Under the pieces are notes generated by a model. The model was not told where the DNA came from and searched no databases. It saw only the letters and a program-made list of their open reading frames with translations. The translations under genes and the position numbers were made by a program. From NCBI RefSeq assembly GCF_037975245.1, contig NC_092582.1, positions 20,732,577-20,796,576 of the forward strand: 64,000 nucleotides of DNA, read 5' to 3'. This stretch comes from Apostichopus japonicus. Lineage: Eukaryota; Echinodermata; Holothuroidea; Aspidochirotida; Stichopodidae. This document shows positions 13,243-26,125 of the stretch, in pieces. Positions within the stretch are counted from its first letter, which is position 1. Every line of letters starts with the position of its first letter.

Positions 13243-14136
13243 AATCGGTACCGCACATTCGATTAATTGGTTTCGCACATTCGATTTATCGGTACCGCAC
13301 ATTCCATTTATCGGTATCGCAATTTTGATTTATCGGTATCGCACATTCGATTTATCGATATCGCACATTTGATTTATCGGTATCGCATATTCGATTTATC
13401 GGTACAGGACATTCCATTTATCGGTATCGCACAATGGATTTATCGGTACTGCAGGTCCGATTTATCGATACCGTACATTCGATTTATCGGTACTGCAGGT
13501 CCTATTTATTGGTATCGCACATTCGATTTATCGGTACCGCACATTCGATTTATCGGTATCGCACATTCGATTTATCGATACCGCACATTCGATTTATCGG
13601 TACCGCACATTCGATTTATCGGTACCGCACATTCGATTTATCGGTATCGTAAATTCGATTTATCGGTATTGCACTTTCGATTAATCGTTATCGCACGTTC
13701 GAATAATCGGTACCGCACTTTCTATTTATCGGTACCGCACATTCGATTTATCGGTATCGTAAATTCGATTTATCGGTATCGCACATTCGATTTATTGGTA
13801 TCGCACATTCGATTTATCGGTAACACACATTCGATTTTTCTGTACCGCACAATTGATTTATCGGTATCGCAAATTCGATTTATCGGTATCGCACATTCGA
13901 TTTATCGGTACCGCACATTCGATTTATCGGTACCGCACATTCGATTAATGGGTATCGCACATTCGATTTATCGGTACCGCACATTCGATAAATGGGTATC
14001 GCACATTCGATTTATTGGTTCCCCACAATCGATTTATCGGTACTGCAGGTCCTATATATCGGTACCGCACATTCGATTAATGGGTACCGCACATTCGATT
14101 TATCGGTACCGCACATTTGATTTATCTGTTGGGGCA
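13243..14136 (+). repeat. Satellite spacer between the two 4.8-kb blocks
   Basis: About 0.9 kb of ordinary 22-bp monomers separates copies A and B. It repeats parts of the neighbouring vocabulary, such as CTGCAGGTCC monomers near 13450, 13495 and 14045, and ATTAATGGG variants. The CTGTTGGGGCAC variant then appears twice, 67 bp apart, near 14125 and 14192, at the entry to copy B. Nothing else is seen. Confidence 0.88.
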
Positions 14137-17100
14137 CATTCGATTAATGGGTACCTCACATTCGATTTATCGGTACCGCACATTTGATTTATCTGTTGGG
14201 GCACATTCGATTTATCGGCAACCTAAATTCGATTTATGGGTACCGCACGTTCGAAATATCGGTACCGCACAATCGATTTATCGGTACCGCACTTTCGATT
14301 TATCGGTACCGCACATTCGATTTATCGGTATCTAACATTCGATTTATCTGTATCGCACATTCGATTAATCGTTATCGCATGTTCGATTTATCGGTACCGC
14401 ACAATCGATTTATCGGTACCGCACATTCGATAAATCGATATTGTGAATTCGCTTTATTAGTACCAAACATTCGATTTATCGGTACCGCACAGTCGATTCA
14501 TCGGTACCGCACATTCGATTTATCGGTATCGCACATTCGATTTATCGGTTTCCGCACATTCCATTTATCGGTCCCGCACAATCGATTTATCGGTACCGCA
14601 CATTCGATTTATCGGTATCGCAAATTCCATTTATCGGTATCGCACAATGGATTTATCGGTACTGCAGGTCCGATTTATCGGTACCGCATATTCGATTATT
14701 CGGTAACGCACAATCAAATTATCGGTACCGCACAATAGATTTATCAGGACCGCACATTCGCTTTATCGGTATCGCACGTTCGATTTATCGGTAAGGCACT
14801 TTCGATTTATCGGTCCCGCACAATCGATTCATCGGTACCGCACATTCGATTTATCGGTATCGTTAATTTGATTTATCGGTATCGCACATTCAATTTGTCG
14901 GTATCGGACGTTCGATTTATCGGTTCCGCAGTTTCGATTTATCGGTACCGCACAATCGATATATCGGTACCGCACGTTCGATTTATGGGTACCGCACAAT
15001 CGATTTATCGGTACCGCACATTCGATTTATCGGTATCTAACATTCGATTTATCGTATCGCACATTCGACTTATCGGTACCGCACAATCGATTCATCGGTA
15101 GGGCACATTCGATTTATCGGTATCGTTAATTTGATTTATCGGTACCGCACTTTCTATTTATCGGTACCGCACAATCGATTTATCGGTACCGCACAATCGA
15201 TTTATCGGTACCCCACATTCGATTTATCGGTATCGCATATATATTCGATTTATCGGTACCGCACATTCGATTTATCGGTACCGCACTTTCGATTTATCGG
15301 TATCGCATATTCGATTTAGTGGTACCGCACATTGGATTAATAGGTACAGCACATTCGATTTATCGGTATCGCACATTCGATTTATCGGTTACCGCACATT
15401 CGATTTATCGGTACTGTAGGTCCTATTTATCGGTACCGCATATTCGTTTAATCGGTCATGCACAATCGAATTATCGATACCGCACATTCGATTAATCGGT
15501 ACCGCACATTCGATTAATGGGTTTCGCACATTCGATTTATCGGTACCGCACATTCCATATATCGGTACCGCACATTCCATTTATCGGTATCGCAATTTTG
15601 ATTTATCGGTATCGCACATTCGATTTATCGATATCGCACATTTGATTTATCGGTATCGCATATTCGATTTATCGGTACAGGACATTCCATTTATCGGTAT
15701 CGCACATTCGATTTATCGATACCGCACATTCGATTTATCGGTACTGCAGGTCCTATTTATCGGTACCGCATATTCGTTTAATCGGTCCCGCACAATCGAA
15801 TTATCGTTGCCGCACAATCGATTTATTGGTACCGCACGTTCGATTTATCGGTCCCGCACAATTGATTTATCGGTACCGCACATTCGATTTATCGGTACCG
15901 CACATTCGATTAATCGGTACCGCACATTCGATTTATCGGTATCTAACATTCGATTTATCGTATCGCACATTCGACTTATCGGTACCGCACATTCGATTTA
16001 TCGGTATCGCACATTCGATTAATAGGTACAGCACATTCGATTTATCGGTTACCGCACATTCGATTTATCGGTTACCGCACATTCCATTTATCGGTCCCGC
16101 ACAATGGATTTATCGGTACCGCACATTCGATTTATCGGTATCTCAAATTCCATTTATCGGTATCGCACAATGGATTTATCGGTACTGCAGGTCCAATTTA
16201 TCGGTACCGCACATTCGATTTATCGGTACCGCACATTCGATTTATCGGTACCACAATATCGATTTATCGGTCTCGCACATTCGATTTATCGGTATCGCAC
16301 ATTCGATTGATCGGTACCGAACATTCTATTTATCGGTACCGCACTTTCGATTTATCGGTACCGCACATTCGATTAATCGGTAGTGCACATTCGATTTATC
16401 GGTATCTAACATTCGATTTATCGTATCGCACATTCGACTTATCGGTACCGCACATTCAATTTATCGGTATCGCACATTCGATTAATAGGTACAGCACAAT
16501 CCATTTATCGGTACCGCACATTCGATTTATCGGTATCGCACATTCGATTTATCGGTACCGCACATTCTATTTATCGGTACCGCACATTCGATTTATCGGT
16601 ATCGCACATCCGATTTAGCGGTACCGCACGTTCGATTAATCGGTACCGCACTTTCGATTTATCGGTACCGCACATTCGATTTATCGGTGTTGCGCTTTCT
16701 ATTTATCGGTATCGCACATTCGATTAATCGGTACCGCACTTTCGATTTATCGGTACCGCACTTTCGATTTATCGGTACCGCACATTCGAATTATCGGTAT
16801 CGTAAAATCGTTTTATCGGTATTGCACTTTCGATTTATCGGTATCGCACATTCGATTAATAGGTACAGCACAATCGATTTATCGGTACCGCACATTCGAT
16901 TTATCGGTATCGCACTTTCAATTTATCGGTACCGCACATTCTATTTATCGGTACCGCACATTCGATTTATCGGTATCGCACATTCGATTTAGCGGTACCG
17001 CACGTTCGATTAATCGGTACCGCACTTTCGATTTATCGGTACCGCACTTTCGATTTATCGGTACCGTGCTCTCGATTTATCGGTATCGCACAATCGATGG

Positions 17101-18946
17101 ATCGGTATCGGACGTTAGATTGATTGTTCCGCACTTTCGATTGATCGGTACCGCACATTCGATTAATCGGTATCGTAAATTCTATTTATCGGTATCGCAC
17201 ATTCGATTAATCGGTACCGTTTATTCTATTGATCGGTACCGCACATTCGATTTATCGGTACCGCACATTCGATTTATCGGTACCGCACATTCGATTTATC
17301 GGTATCGTAAATTCGATTTATCGGTATTGCGCTTTCTATTTATCGGTATCGCACATTCGATTAATCGTTATCGCACGTTCGATTAACGGTACCGCACTTT
17401 CGATTTATCGGTACCGCACTTTCGATTTATCGGTACCGCACATTCGATTTATCGGTATCGTGAAATCGTTTTATCGGTATTGCACTTTCGATTTATCGGT
17501 ATCGCACATTCGATTTATCGGTATCGCAAATTCGATTTATCGGTATCGTAAAATCGTTTTATCGGTATTGCACTTTCGATTTATCGGTACCGCACATTCG
17601 ATTTATCGGTATCGCAAATTCCATTTATCGGTATCGCACAATGGATTTATCGGTACTGCAGGTCCAATTTATCGGTACCGCACATTCGATTGATCGGTAC
17701 CGCACATTCGATTAATCGGTATCGTAAATTCTATTTATCGGTATCGCACATTCGATTAATCGGTACCGTTTATTCTATTGATCGGTACCGCACATTTGAT
17801 TTATCGGTACCGCACATTCGATTTATCGGTACCGCACATTCGATTTATCGGTATCGTAAAATCGTTTTATCGGTATTGCACTTTCGATTTATCGGTATCG
17901 CACATTCGATTTATCGGTACCGCACATTCCATTTATCGGTATCGCGCATTCGATTAATCGTTATCGCACGTTCGATTAATCGGTACCGTACTTTCCATTT
18001 ATCGGTACCGCACTTTCGATTTATCGGTACCGCACATTCGATTTATCGGTATCGTAAAATCGTTTTATCGGTATTGCACTTTCGATTTATCGGTATCGCA
18101 CATTCGATTTATCGGTACCGCACATTCCATTTATCGGTATCGCACATTCGATTGATCGATACCGCACATTCGATTTATCGGTACCGCACAATTGATTTAT
18201 CAGTTAGGGAACATTCGATTTATCGGTCCCACACAATTGATTTATCGGTACCGCACATTCGATTTATCGGTATCGCAAATTCTATTTATCGGTATCGCAC
18301 ATTCGATTTATCGGTATCGTAAATTCGATTTATGGGTACCGCACAATCGTCTTATCGGTACCGCACACTCGATTTATCGGTACCGCACATTCCATTTATC
18401 AGTATCGCAATTTTGATTTATCGGTATCGCACATTCGATTCATCGATATCGCACATTTGATTTATCGGTATCGCATATTCGATTTATCGGTACAGGACAT
18501 TCCATTTATCGGTATCGCACATTCGATTTATCGATACCGTACATTCGATTTATCGGTACTGCAGGTCCTATTTATCGGTACCGCATATTCGTTTAATCGG
18601 TCATGCACAATCGAATTATCGGTGCCGCACAATCGATTCATTGGTACCGAACGTTCGATTTATCGGTCCCGCACAATCGATTTATCGGTACCGCACTTTC
18701 GATTTATCGGTACCGCACATTCGATTAATCGGTACCGCACATTCGATTTATCGGTACCTAACATTCCATTTATCGGTCCCGCACAATCGATTTATCGGTA
18801 CCGCACATTCGATATATCGGTATCGCAAATTCCATTTATCGGTATCGCACATTCTATTTATTGGCATCGCACATTCGATTTATCGGTACCGCACATTCCA
18901 TTTATCGGTATCGCACATTCGATTTATCGATACCGCACATTCGATT
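14137..18946 (+). repeat. Large HOR block of about 4.8 kb, copy B
   Basis: Second copy of the block at 8455-13242. It carries one extra whole monomer near 16563 (CATTCTATTTATCGG) compared with copy A. Like copy A it contains the GTATCGCATATATATTCG variant (near 15231), with TATATAT inserted between two monomers, which is a good identity marker because it is rare. To its right the array passes directly into the 836-bp-spaced pair. Confidence 0.92.
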
Positions 18947-18950
18947 TATT

Positions 18951-20285
18951 GGTACCGCACGTTCGATTTATCGGTCCCGCACAATCGATTTATCGGTACC
19001 GCACATTCGATTTATCGGTACCGCACATTCGATTAATCGGTACCGCACATTCGATTTATCGGTATGTAACATTCGATTTATCGTATCGCACATTCGACTT
19101 ATCGGTACCGCACATTCGATTTATCGGTATCGCACATTCGATTAATAGGTACAGCACATTCGATTTATCGGTACCGCACATTCGATTTATCGGTTACCGC
19201 ACATTCCATTTATCGGTCCCGCACAATCGATTTATCGGTACCGCACATTCGATTTATCGGTATCGCAAATTCCATTTATCGGTATCGCACAATGGATTTA
19301 TCGGTACTGCAGGTCCAATTTATCGGTACCGCACATACGATTTATCGGTACCGCACATTCGATTTATCGGTACCACAATATCGATTTATCGGTACCACAA
19401 TATCGATTTATCGGTCTCGCACATTCGATTTATCGGTATCGCACATTCGATTGATCGGTACCGCACATTCTATTTATCGGTACCGCACATTCGATTTATC
19501 GGTATCGCACATTCTATTCAGCGGTACCGCACGTTCGAATTATCAGTACCGCACAAACGATTTATCAGTACCGCACATTCGATTTATCGGTATCGTAAAT
19601 TCGATTTATCGGTATCGCACATTCTATTTATCGGTACCGCACATTCCGTTTATCGGTATCGCAAATTCGATTTATCGGTATCGCACTTTCTATTCATCGG
19701 TATCGCACATTCGATTAATAGGTACCGTACATTCTATTGATCGGTACCGCACATTCGATTTATCGGTACCGCACATTCGATTTATCGGTACCGCACGTTC
19801 GATTTATCGGTCCCGCACAATCGATTTATCGGTACCGCACATTCGATTTATCGGTACCGCACATGCGATTAATCGGTACCGCACATTCGATTTATCGGTA
19901 TGTAACATTCGATTTACCGTATCGCACATTCGACTTATCGGTACCGCACATTCGATTTATCGGTATCGCACATTCGATTAATAGGTACAGCACATTCGAT
20001 TTATCGGTACCGCACATTCGATTTATCGGTTACCGCACATTTCATTTATCGGTCCCGCACAATCGATTTATCGGTACCGCACATTCGATTTATCGGTATC
20101 GCAAATTCCATTTATCGGTATCGCACAATGGATTTATCGGTACTGCAAGTCCAATATATCGGTACCGCACATACGATTTATCGGTACCGCACATTCGATT
20201 TATCGGTACCACAATATCGATTTCTCGGTCTCGCACATTCGATTTATCGGTCTCGCACATTCGATTGATCGGTACCGCACATTCT
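18951..20285 (+). repeat. HOR pair spaced 836 bp (38 monomers)
   Basis: GGTACCGCACGTTCG starts at 18951 and again at 19787, 836 bp apart, which is exactly 38 times 22. Both are followed by the same series over about 430-500 bp: TCCCGCAC, TATGTAACATTCG, a 21-bp unit, AATAGGTACAGCAC, GGTTACCGCAC, CAATGGATTT, CTGCAGGTCC or CTGCAAGTCC, then ACCACAATATCG. The first copy has two ACCACAATATCG monomers in a row where the second has one. The same series recurs at 21035 and 23654, so it is a founder unit of the 19-26 kb region. Confidence 0.88.
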
Positions 20286-20939
20286 ATTTATCGGAACCGC
20301 ACTTTCGATTTATCGGTACCGCACATTCGATTAATCGGTACCGCACATTCGATTTATCGGTATCGCACATTCTATTTATCGGTATCGCACATTCGATTTA
20401 TCGGTATCGCAAATTCCATTTATCGGTATCGCACAATGGATTTATCGGTACTGCAGGTCCAATTTATCGGTACCGCACATTCGATTTATCGGTACCGCAC
20501 AATCGATTTATCGGTACCGCACATTCGATTTATCGGTACCACAATATCGATTTATCGGTCTCGCACATTCGATTTATCGGAATCGCACATTCGATTGATC
20601 GGTACCGCACATTTGATTTATCGGTACCGCACATTCGATTTATCGGTATCGCACATTCTATTCAGCGGTACCGCACGTTCGATTTATCGGTACCGCACAT
20701 TCGATTTATCGGTACCGCACATTCGATTAATCGGTACCGCACGTTCCATTTATCGGTATCTAACATTCGATTTATCGTATCGCACATTCGACTTATCGGT
20801 ACCGCACATTCGATTTATCGGTATCGCACATTCGATTAATAGGTACAGCACATTTGATTTATCGGTATCGCATATTCGATTTATCGGTACAGGACATTCC
20901 ATTTATCGGTATCGCACATTCGATTTATCGATACCGCAC
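20286..20939 (+). repeat. Satellite between the 836-bp pair and the 2.6-kb-offset pair
   Basis: Satellite monomers only. The CTGCAGGTCC, ACCACAATATCG and ATTCAGCGG markers appear once each in the order seen in the neighbouring units, so this is a further partial copy of the same founder series. Confidence 0.85.
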
Positions 20940-23440
20940 ATTCGATTTATCGGTACTGCAGGTCCTATTTATCGGTAACGCATATTCGTTTAATCGGTCA
21001 TGCACAATCGAATTATCGGTGCCGCACAATCGATTTATTGGTACCGCACGTTCGATTTATCGGTCCCGCACAATCGATTTATCGGTACCGCACATTCGAT
21101 TTATCGGTTCCGCACATTCGATTAATCGGTACCGCACATTCGATTTATCGGTATCTAACATTCGATTTATCGTATCGCACATACGACTTATCGGTACCGC
21201 ACATTCGATTTATCGGTATCGCACATTCGATTAATAGGTACAGCACATTCGATTTATCGGTATCGCACATTCGATTTATCGGTTACCGCACATTCCATTT
21301 ATCGGTCCCGCACAATCGATTTATCGGTACCGCACATTCGATTTATCGGTATCGCAAATTCCATTTATCGGTATCGCACAATGGATTTATCTGTACTGCA
21401 GGTCCAATTTATCGGTACCGCACATACGATTTATCGGTACCGCACATTCGATTTATCGGTACCACAATATCGATTTATCGGTACCACAATATCGATTTAT
21501 CGGTCTCGCACATTCGATTTATCGGTATCGCACATTCGATTGATCGGTACCGCACATTCTATTTATCGGTAAGGCACATTCGATTTATCGGTATCGCACA
21601 TTCTATTCAGCGGTACCGCACGTTCGAATTATCAGTACCGCACAAACGATTTATCAGTACGGCACATTCGATTTATCGGTATCGTAAATTCGATTTATCG
21701 GTATCGCACATTCTATTTATCGGTACCGCACATTCCATTTATCGGTATCGCAAATTCGATTTATCGGTATCGCACTTTCTATTCATCGGTTTCGCACATT
21801 CGATTAATAGGTACCGTACATTCTATTGATCGGTATCGCACATTCGATTAATAGGTACAGCACATTCGATTTATCGGTACCGCACATTCGATTTATCGGT
21901 TACCGCACATTCCATTTATCGGTCCCGCACAATCGATTTATCGGTACCGCACATTCGATTTATCGGTATCGCAAATTCCATTTATCGGTATCGCACAATG
22001 GATTTATCGGTACTGCAGGTCCAATTTATCGGTACCGCACATACGATTTATCGGTACCGCACATTCGATTTATCGGTACCACAATATCGATTTATCGGTC
22101 TCGCACATTCAATTTATCGGTATCGCACATTCGATTGATCGGTACCACACATTCTATTTATCGGTACCGCACTTTCGATTTATCGGTACCGCACATTCGA
22201 TTAATCGGTACCGCACATTCGATTTATCGGTATCTAACATTCGATTTATCGTATCGCACATTTGACTTATCGGTACCGCACATTCGATTTATCGGTATCG
22301 CACATTCGATTAATAGGTACAGCACATTCGATTTATTGGTACCGCACATTCGATTTATCGGTTACCGCACATTCCATTTATCGGTCCCGCACAATCGTTT
22401 TATCGGTACCGCACATTCGATTCATCGGTATCGCAAATTCCATTTATCGGTATCGCACAATGGATTTATCGGTACCGCACATTCGATTAATCGGTATCGC
22501 AAATTCCATTTATCAGTATCGCACAATGGATTTATCGGTACTGCAGGTCCAATTTATCGGTACCGCACATTCGATTTATCGGTACCGCACAATCGATTTA
22601 TCGGTACCGCACATTCGATTTATCGGTACCACAATATCGATTTATCGGTCTCGCACATTCGATTTATCGGAATCGCACATTCGATTGATCGGTACCGCAC
22701 ATTCTATTTATCGGTATCGCACATTCGATTTATCGGTATCGCACATTCTATTCAGCGGTACCGCACGTTCGAATTATCAGTACCGCACATTCGATTTATC
22801 AGTACCGCACATTCGATTTATCGGTATCGTAAATTCGATTTATCGGTATCGCACATTCTATTTATCGGTACCGCACATTCCATTTATCGGTATCGCAAAT
22901 TCGATTTATCGGTATCGCACTTTCTATTCATCGGTATCGAACATTAGATTAATAGGTACCGTACATTCTATTGATCGGTACCGCACATTCGATTTATCGG
23001 TACCGCACATTCGATTTATCGGTATCGCAAATTCCATTTATCGGTATCGCACAATGGATTTATTGGTACTGCAGGTCCAATTTATCGGTACCGCACATTA
23101 TATTTATCGGTACCGCACAATCGATTTATCGGTACCGCACATTCGATTTATCGGTACCACAATATCGATTTATCGGTCTCGCACATTCGATTTATCGGAA
23201 TCGCACATTCGATTGATCGGTACCGCACATTCTATTTATCGGTACCGCACATTCGATTTATCGGTATCGCACATTCTATTCAGCGGTACCGCACGTTCGA
23301 TTTATCGGTACCGCACATTGGATTTATCGGTACCGCACATTCGATTAATCGGTACCGCACATTCCATTTATCGGTATCTAACATTCGATTTATCGTATCG
23401 CACATTCGACTTATCGGTACCGCACATTCGATTTATCGGT
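20940..23440 (+). repeat. HOR block of about 2.5 kb, copy 1
   Basis: This block matches about 23559-26125. The offset is 2,619 bp on the left and 2,685 bp on the right. The 66-bp change falls near 22420-22510, where this copy has two consecutive three-monomer units (GCAAATTCCATTT, CAATGGATTT, CGGTACCGCACATTCG) and copy 2 has three. The conserved marker GGTAACGCATATTCG, with A in place of the usual C, follows CTGCAGGTCC in both copies. The longest + strand open frame of the window (22262-24448) crosses the junction to copy 2 and is a by-product of the repeat. Confidence 0.92.
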
Positions 23441-23558
23441 ATCGCACATTCGATTAATAGGTACAGCACATTCGATTTATCGGTATCGCACATTCGATTT
23501 ATCGGTTACCGCACATTCCATTTATCGGTCCCGCACAATCGATTTATCGGTACCGCAC
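23441..23558 (+). repeat. Short monomer spacer
   Basis: Five to six monomers (AATAGGTACAGCAC, GTATCGCAC, GGTTACCGCAC, TCCCGCAC types) link the two blocks. The same series occurs inside both blocks, so the exact junction cannot be placed. Confidence 0.75.
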
Positions 23559-26125
23559 ATTCGATTTATCGGTACTGCAGGTCCTATTTATCGGTAACGC
23601 ATATTCGTTTAATCGGTCATGCACAATCGAATTATCGGTGCCGCACAATCGATTTATTGGTACCGCACGTTCGATTTATCGGTCCCGCACAATCGATTTA
23701 TCGGTACCGCACATTCGATTTATCGGTTCCGCACATTCGATTAATCGGTACCGCACATTCGATTTATCGGTATCTAACATTCGATTTATCGTATCGCACA
23801 TACGACTTATCGGTACCGCACATTCGATTTATCGGTATCGCACATTCGATTAATAGGTACAGCACATTCGATTTATCGGTATCGCACATTCGATTTATCG
23901 GTTACCGCACATTCCATTTATCGGTCCCGCACAATCGATTAATCGGTACCGCACATTCGATTTATCGGTATCGCAAATTCCATTTATCGGTATCGCACAA
24001 TGGATTTATCGGTACTGCAGGTCCAATTTATCGGTACCGCACATACGATTTATCGGTACCGCACATTCGATTTATCGGTACCACAATATCGATTTATCGG
24101 TACCACAATATCGATTTATCGGTCTCGCACATTCGATTTATCGGTATCGCACATTCGATTGATCGGTACCGCACATTCTATTTATCGGTACCGCACATTC
24201 GATTTATCGGTATCGCACATTCTATTCAGCGGTACCGCACGTTCGAATTATCAGTACCGCACAAACGATTTATCGGTACCGCACATTCGATTTATCGGTA
24301 TCGCACATTCGATTTATCGGTATCGCACATTCTATTTATCGGTACCGCACATTCCATTTATCGGTATCGCAAATTCGATTTATCGGTATCGCACTTTCTA
24401 TTCATCGGTATCGCACATTCGATTAATAGGTACCGTACATTCTATTGATCGGTATCGCACATTCGATTAATAGGTACAGCACATTCGATTTATCGGTACC
24501 GCACATTCTATTTATCGGTTACCGCACATTCCATTTATCGGTCCCGCACAATCGATTTATCGGTACCGCACATTCGATTTATCGGTATCGCAAATTCCAT
24601 TTATCGGTATCGCACAATGGATTTATCGGTACTGCAGGTCCAATTTATCGGTACCGCACATACGATTTATCGGTACCGCACATTCGATTTATCGGTACAG
24701 CACATTCGATTTATCGGTCTCGCACATTCAATTTATCGGTATCGCACATTCGATTGATCGGTACCACACATTCTATTTATCGGTACCGCACTTTCGATTT
24801 ATCGGTACCGCACATTCGATTAATCGGTACCGCACATTCGATTTATCGGTATCTAACATTCGATTTATCGTATCGCACATTCGACTTATCGGTACCGCAC
24901 ATTCGATTTATCGGTATCGCACATTCGATTAATAGGTACAGCACATTCGATTTATCGGTACCGCACATTCGACTTATCGGTTACCGCACATTCCATTTAT
25001 CGGTCCCGCACAATCGTTTTATCGGTACCGCACATTCGATTTATCGGTATCGCAAATTCTATTTATCGGTATCGCACAATGGATTTATCGGTACCGCACA
25101 TTCGATTTATCGGTATCGCAAATTCAATTTATCGGTATCGCACAATGGATTTATCTGTACCGCACATTCGATTTATCGGTATCGCAAATTCCATTTATCA
25201 GTATCGCACAATGGATTTATCGGTACTGCAGGTCCAATTTATCGGTACCGCACATTCGATTTATCGGTACCGCACAATCGATTTATCGGTACCGCACATT
25301 CGATTTATCGGTACCACAATATCGATTTATCGGTCTCGCACATTCGATTTATCGGAATCGCACATTCGATTGATCGGTACCGCACATTCTATTTATCGGT
25401 ACCGCACATTCGATTTATCGGTATCGCACATTCTATTCAGCGGTACCGCACGTTCGAATTATCAGTACCGCACATTCGATTTATCAGTACCGCACATTCG
25501 ATTTATCGGTATCGTAAATTCGATTTATCGGTATCGCACATTCTATTTATCGGTACCGCACATTCCATTTATCGGTATCGCAAATTCGATTTATCGGTAT
25601 CGCACTTTCTATTCATCGGTATCGAACATGAGATTAATAGGTACCGTACATTCTATTGATCGGTACCGCACATTCGATTTATCGGTACCGCACATTCGAT
25701 TTATCGGTATCGCAAATTCCATTTATCGGTATCGCACAATGGATTTATCGGTACTGCAGGTCCAATTTATCGGTACCGCACATTCGATTTATCGGTACCG
25801 CACAATCGATTTATCGGTACCGCACATTCGATTTATCGGTACCACAATATCGATTTATCGGTCTCGCACATTCGATTTATCGGAATCGCACATTCGATTG
25901 ATCGGTACCGCACATTCTATTTATCGGTACCGCACATTCGATTTATCGGTATCGCACATTCTATTCAGCGGTACCGCACGTTCGATTTATCGGTACCGCA
26001 CATTGGATTTATCGGTACCGCACATTCGATTAATCGGTACCGCACATTCCATTTATCGGTATCTAACATTCGATTTATCGTATCGCACATTCGACTTATC
26101 GGTACCGCACATTCGATTTATCGGT
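23559..26125 (+). repeat. HOR block of about 2.5 kb, copy 2
   Basis: Second copy of 20940-23440. It carries a third 66-bp three-monomer unit near 25080-25145. Collinearity ends near 26125, where this copy turns to GTATCGTTCATTCGATGTATCAATACC while copy 1 reads GTATCGCACATTCGATTAATAGG. Confidence 0.92.

Noticed and set aside
22262-24448. 728-codon open reading frame on the + strand, and similar long frames at 18457-19740, 19737-20978, 21826-22947, 24445-25659 and 25079-26983
   Set aside because: These are read-through of a stop-free 22-bp repeat. Frames overlap each other in different phases, give the same 22-residue period, start at arbitrary TTG/ATG variants and cross duplication junctions. 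No domain or codon signal is seen.
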